Part shown: piece after piece, positions 5,954 to 8,570 of the stretch
Position numbering within the stretch: the first letter of the stretch is position 1
Layout: each line of letters opens with the position of its first letter
Source of the DNA: Phycisphaerae bacterium
GTDB taxonomy: Bacteria; Planctomycetota; Phycisphaerae; Sedimentisphaerales; Anaerohalosphaeraceae
Assembly: GCA_021736615.1 (NCBI GenBank)
Contig: JAIPFN010000257.1
Coordinates: 1 to 8,570, forward strand
Reading direction: 5' to 3'
DNA length: 8,570 nucleotides
Position numbers and translations under genes: made by a program
Notes under the pieces: model-generated
What the model was told of the DNA's origin: nothing
Seen by the model: the letters and a program-made list of their open reading frames with translations, nothing else
Database searches by the model: none

Positions 5954-6691
5954 TTATCCGCAGATGTCCTGCCAGTTGACTTCGCTTAGCTCCTCTATTA
6001 CTTCTTTGCCTAACCTGTTTTCTTCAACGCTTGACTCTTCGTCGCGGGGGACTATCGACAGAACCTCTACATCGCCCCATTCTTCCAGGACCGCGGCGAG
6101 GGATTCTTCGGCCAGGCCCGCTGATTCTATGTCGTATCCGCTGATGACTACGCCGGCGATCTTAAGGCCCGCGGCGCGAACTGCGTCTATCGTAAGCAGC
6201 GTGTGGTTAATCGCGCCGAGGTTCGGGCGGGTTACTATCAGCACCGGCATCTGGAATTGTTTTGCGAGTTCAAGCACGTCGACGCCGTTGGATATCGGCA
6301 CTCGCACGCCGCCGATGCCTTCGACGATCATGTATTCACTGTCCTGGCATATCTTCGTATAAGTCTCTTTGATCCTGTCAAAATCCACCACCCGGTTTTC
6401 GAACTCTTCGCAGACCAGCGGAGCAGCCGGGGTGACGTATCCAACCGGATTGATCTCTGACAATGAGAAATTGCAATGCGAACAGGTTCGCAGAAATTCC
6501 GAATCGGGATTGACAAGACCTTCGTGCTGATGGGTACAACCGCTGCCGACTGGTTTGAAAACGCCGACTTTTTTGCCGTTATAGCGAAGCACATTAGCGA
6601 TACCTCCGGCGATAAGAGTCTTACCAACGCCGGTATCGGTTCCGGTTACAAACAAACCTTTCATTTTTGGCAGATCAAGAGACAATGGCAT
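5954..6691 (-). CDS. bioD: ATP-dependent dethiobiotin synthetase
   Basis: BioD carboxylates 7,8-diaminopelargonate with CO2 and ATP to close the ureido ring of dethiobiotin, the step before biotin synthase. With the ATG at 6691 the protein has 245 residues, close to the usual 220-240. It shows the P-loop GTDTGVGKT (17-25), FKPVGSG with the substrate-binding Lys (46-52), VEGIGGVRVPI (123-133, the VEGAGG-type motif), and RPNLGAINHTLLT (155-167). It is cytosolic and normally a homodimer. The ATG at 6691 is chosen because AAAGGA lies 9 bases upstream; a TTG 11 codons earlier would add a non-homologous tail and has no such site. It follows bioA by 95 bases and precedes the unknown membrane-anchored gene by 16. 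The GVGK loop and both substrate motifs are intact. Confidence 0.95.
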   Translation of the reverse strand: MPLSLDLPKMKGLFVTGTDTGVGKTLIAGGIANVLRYNGKKVGVFKPVGSGCTHQHEGLVNPDSEFLRTCSHCNFSLSEINPVGYVTPAAPLVCEEFENRVVDFDRIKETYTKICQDSEYMIVEGIGGVRVPISNGVDVLELAKQFQMPVLIVTRPNLGAINHTLLTIDAVRAAGLKIAGVVISGYDIESAGLAEESLAAVLEEWGDVEVLSIVPRDEESSVEENRLGKEVIEELSEVNWQDICG

Positions 6692-6736
6692 ACTGTTAAT
6701 TCCTTTCTCAAAGCGTTCAATCAAACGGTTTGAAAT

Positions 6737-6764
6737 GTATAATGACTATTGTATAATGTATAAT
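6737..6764. repeat. Heptamer repeat GTATAAT between bioA and bioD
   Basis: Four consecutive 7-base units: GTATAAT, GACTATT, GTATAAT, GTATAAT. Three are identical. On the plus strand each looks like a -10 box but no plus-strand gene follows. A small hairpin, TTCGC (6771-6775) with GCGAA (6781-6785), sits next to the bioA stop codon; it has no T-run, so it is unlikely to terminate transcription. The 95-base bioA-bioD gap is therefore unusual for an operon. Confidence 0.6.
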
Positions 6765-6786
6765 TCAGGATTCGCTTTCGGCGAAA

Positions 6787-8145
6787 CTATTTAATTAATT
6801 CCGGGAGATCGTTTTTTATTGTATCGTGTACTATATCCAGCAGTTGGCCCAGCAATTCCATATCTATTGCGATCGGGGGCATTATTGCTATTACATCGCC
6901 TAGCGGGCGGAGCATTGCTCCTTTGTCCCACATTGTCCTGCATAATTTTGCGCCGATCAATTTGGAGGCATCGAAAGACTCGCCGGTCGATTTATCCTTT
7001 ACTATCTCGACAGCGCACATCAGGCCCCTATGGCGGACATCGCCTACATAAGGCAATTCTTCGATCCTGCCAAAATACTCATCGATAAGCTTTATCTTTT
7101 CGTCGAGAGATTCTATTATATTGCCCTCTTCAAAAAGTTCCAGCGATGCAAGACCGGCTGCGCATCCGAGGGCATTACCAGTATAGGTATGACCATGATA
7201 AAACGTCTTATGCTCAGAGGGGTCGCCCAGGAAGGCATCAAATATTTTTTGCGATGCCATCGTCGCCGCCAGCGGAAGGTATCCGCCGGTAATCCCTTTG
7301 GCCAGACACATCAAATCAGGCTTAACATCCTCATGCTCGCACGCGAACATTTTGCCGGTACGTCCGAAACCAGTGGCGACTTCGTCTACGATCAGCAGGG
7401 TATCATATTTCCTGGCTAATTCTTCAACGCCTTTGAGGAAACCTTCCGGATGGACGATAATTCCGGACGCTCCCTGGACCAGCGGTTCGACGACGATGCC
7501 GGCGATCTTGTCGCTGTGCTTGTTTAATATATCTTCGAGCTTATCGAGGGTGTGCCCGCAGCATTCTTGCTCAGTACCGTCAAAGCGGTATGGGTGCGGG
7601 CTTGGCACGAAATATGTCTGGAAAAGCAGTGAGCGGAATATCCCGTGGAACAGACCGATGCCGCCTATGCTGACCGAGCCTATCGTATCGCCGTGATAAG
7701 AATTAGCCAGAGCGACGAATTTCGTGCGTTTCTTCCGGCCGATATTCTGCTGGTACTGGTAAGCCATTTTGATGGCGATCTCTACGCTGGTCGCCCCGCT
7801 GTCCGAATAGAATACCTTATCGAGGCCGTCCGGAGTTATCTCAACAAGCTTTTCGGCGAGTTCGATAGAGCGAGTCTGGCCGAGACCGAGCAAAGTGCTG
7901 TGGCCGATGCGCGTTAATTGATCGGTTATAGCATCGTCAATCCGCTTGACCCGATGACCGTGAACATTGCACCACAGCGAGCTGAACCCGTCGATATACC
8001 GCTTACCGTCCGTATCGACAAGAAAGAACCCGTCTCCCGAATCAATAACGACAGGGTCGCCTTCCAGCCAACCGGCCATCTGGGTAAAAGGATGCCACAA
8101 ACATTTCTTATCCGCTTCAACAAGTTTTTGAGTCCTGTCATTCAT
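6787..8145 (-). CDS. bioA: 7,8-diaminopelargonate aminotransferase (BioA; possibly BioK-like)
   Basis: A PLP-dependent class III aminotransferase that converts 7-keto-8-aminopelargonate to 7,8-diaminopelargonate in biotin synthesis. The 452-residue protein is slightly longer than the 429-residue Escherichia coli enzyme. It shows LWHPFTQM (16-23), DGFSSLWCNVHGHR (52-65), SDSGATSVEIAIKMAYQY (114-131), SYHGDT (149-154), DEVATGFGRTG (254-264, with the Asp that contacts the PLP ring nitrogen), and LAKGITGGYLPL (281-292, with Lys283 as the Schiff-base residue). The start ATG at 8145 has AGG 5 bases upstream. As first gene of the bioA-bioD unit it is divergent from the pcm-like gene. The wording of several blocks is closer, from memory, to Bacillus subtilis BioK, which uses lysine rather than S-adenosylmethionine as amino donor; donor identity is therefore open. 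bioF and bioB are not in the window. Confidence 0.95.
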   Translation of the reverse strand: MNDRTQKLVEADKKCLWHPFTQMAGWLEGDPVVIDSGDGFFLVDTDGKRYIDGFSSLWCNVHGHRVKRIDDAITDQLTRIGHSTLLGLGQTRSIELAEKLVEITPDGLDKVFYSDSGATSVEIAIKMAYQYQQNIGRKKRTKFVALANSYHGDTIGSVSIGGIGLFHGIFRSLLFQTYFVPSPHPYRFDGTEQECCGHTLDKLEDILNKHSDKIAGIVVEPLVQGASGIIVHPEGFLKGVEELARKYDTLLIVDEVATGFGRTGKMFACEHEDVKPDLMCLAKGITGGYLPLAATMASQKIFDAFLGDPSEHKTFYHGHTYTGNALGCAAGLASLELFEEGNIIESLDEKIKLIDEYFGRIEELPYVGDVRHRGLMCAVEIVKDKSTGESFDASKLIGAKLCRTMWDKGAMLRPLGDVIAIMPPIAIDMELLGQLLDIVHDTIKNDLPELIK

Positions 8146-8153
8146 AACCGCCT

Positions 8154-8181
8154 ATTATCGCCAGAATTGACGCTTAGTCAA
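8154..8181 (-). promoter_or_regulatory. Candidate bioA promoter with a palindrome over the -35
   Basis: On the minus strand TTGACT (8181-8176), 16 bases, GATAAT (8159-8154). The -35 is part of an inverted repeat TTGAC-N5-GTCAA (8167-8181), a possible operator. The -10 ends only 8 bases before the ATG, so initiation would give an almost leaderless message. A separate TATAAT at 8238-8233 (minus strand) without a good -35 could give a leader of about 80 bases instead. No TTGTAAACC-type BirA box was found. Confidence 0.4.
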
Positions 8182-8209
8182 CCAATATCCAAATTACTGA
8201 AAAATAGAG

Positions 8210-8239
8210 TTGCAAAATAAACCAATGGTGCCATTATAT
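8210..8239 (+). promoter_or_regulatory. Weak candidate promoter for the hairpin region and pcm-like gene
   Basis: TTGCAA (8210-8215), an 18-base spacer, and TTATAT (8234-8239) on the plus strand. Transcription from it would begin near 8246 and pass through the hairpins at 8304-8402 before reaching the pcm-like ATG at 8469. The same AT-rich box read on the minus strand gives TATAAT toward bioA. Confidence 0.25.
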
Positions 8240-8303
8240 AAGAAGAAATCAAAATGCGAGGTTGCAACACCTGAAACTATATGGGAATGCAAAAAAACAG
8301 CGG

Positions 8304-8402
8304 CCGCCCCTTAACGGGTGGGTCGTCCGAAGACGGCCACTAGCAGTCGCTAGATATATCTTCGGATATAACGACCAACAAGTCAATAATAATCGTATTA
8401 TT
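8304..8402 (+). ncRNA. Candidate structured RNA or leader with five hairpins
   Basis: Five adjacent hairpins can be drawn: H1 CCGCCC/GGGTGG (8304-8309, 8316-8321), H2 GTCGTC/GACGGC with CGAA loop (8322-8337), H3 CTAGC/GCTAG (8340-8353), H4 TATATC/GATATA with TTCG loop (8355-8370), H5 AATAATA/TATTATT (8385-8402). H1 and H2 contain G.U pairs only if the plus strand is transcribed; on the minus strand these are A-C mismatches. A competing fold pairs 8321-8333 with 8359-8376 (7 and 6 bp around a 5-base bulge) and keeps H3. No known riboswitch class was recognised. It lies 66 bases ahead of the pcm-like start, so it may be its 5' leader or a separate small RNA. Confidence 0.4.
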
Positions 8403-8433
8403 TAATGAATTCGTTGGTAAGAATATTATTTTT

Positions 8434-8460
8434 AATCCGTGAAATCCGCGTAATCCGCGG
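8434..8460. repeat. Three tandem 9-base repeats AATCCGYGN
   Basis: AATCCGTGA, AATCCGCGT and AATCCGCGG stand in perfect 9-base phase just before the pcm-like start codon. Similar short AATCYGTG-type strings occur between genes in various bacterial genomes as far as I recall, but I cannot confirm that here. The repeat occupies the place where a ribosome-binding site would be expected. Confidence 0.75.
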
Positions 8461-8468
8461 TTAAAAAA

Positions 8469-8570
8469 ATGGTAAGTTTTGATAAAAATGATAAATATGA
8501 GATTCTTCGGGCCGAGATGGTCAAGTTCCATCTGATCGGGCGGGATATTACCGATCCTGCTGTTCTCGAT
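8469..8570 (+). CDS. Probable protein-L-isoaspartate O-methyltransferase, N-terminal fragment (3' end outside window)
   Basis: Thirty-four codons from ATG 8469 to the window end are open. The segment ILRAEMVKFHLIGRDITDPAVLD (residues 12-34, here described by its key parts) fits the N-terminus of Pcm enzymes, where R-x-x-MV-x-x-x-L-x-x-R-x-I-x-D-x-x-VL precedes the methyltransferase fold. These enzymes use S-adenosylmethionine to methylate isoaspartyl residues in aged proteins and start their repair. The catalytic part lies beyond the window, so the call depends on this short helix alone. An in-frame stop at 8451-8453 rules out an earlier start. No ribosome-binding site precedes the ATG: the upstream bases are the 9-base repeat and a run of A. 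The ATG at codon 17 is an unlikely alternative since it would remove part of the conserved helix. Confidence 0.6.
   Translation, partial: MVSFDKNDKYEILRAEMVKFHLIGRDITDPAVLD

Noticed and set aside
8146..8290. BirA-type biotin operator upstream of bioA
   Set aside because: TTGCAACC and GGTTTATTTTGCAA can be seen on the minus strand, but the gap is 36 bases and the arms do not match the TTGTAAACC consensus.
8301..8420. Integron attC site
   Set aside because: The hairpin-rich stretch lacks a matching RYYYAAC/GTTRRRY pair, and the flanking genes are ordinary housekeeping genes without cassette arrangement.
8340..8531. Minus-strand frame of 63 codons across the hairpin region
   Set aside because: It overlaps the pcm-like start on the other strand and the hairpins, and its peptide has no recognisable features.

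Overview
The window looks like chromosomal DNA from a free-living Gram-negative-type bacterium, most likely a planctomycete of the Phycisphaerae/Sedimentisphaerales kind. That placement is an inference. It rests on the C-terminal tail of a Gfo/Idh/MocA oxidoreductase of the type expanded in Planctomycetota, a class A RNase P RNA, a PEGA-domain lipoprotein and moderate GC content. No tRNA, rRNA, CRISPR array, transposase or phage gene is visible.

Layout: the window opens with the 3' end of the Gfo/Idh/MocA oxidoreductase (+), closed by an intrinsic terminator. A BaiN/HI0933-type flavoprotein converges on it (-). A roughly 150-base gap follows with an orphan plus-strand terminator, then an AT-rich DUF3800 gene (-) directly downstream of the RNase P RNA gene rnpB (-). 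A small PEGA lipoprotein (+) is divergent from rnpB and converges with nadB (-). Upstream of nadB lies a dense cluster of ACTAAT/ATTAGT motifs containing two exact ACTAAT-N9-ATTAGT palindromes. Then comes a minus-strand operon read as bioA, bioD, and an unknown 193-residue membrane-anchored protein. The window ends with a non-coding stretch full of hairpins and the first 34 codons of a divergent gene resembling pcm (protein-L-isoaspartate methyltransferase).

Function: two cofactor pathways sit side by side. BioA and BioD perform two consecutive steps of biotin synthesis; NadB performs the first committed step of de novo NAD synthesis. bioB, bioF, nadA and nadC are not in the window. All annotated proteins except the DUF3800 protein, the PEGA lipoprotein and the 193-residue protein have well-defined families.

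The most unusual material is non-coding: the twin operator-like palindromes over a candidate nadB promoter, and a run of five hairpins with a competing 13-bp long-range pairing between bioA and pcm.
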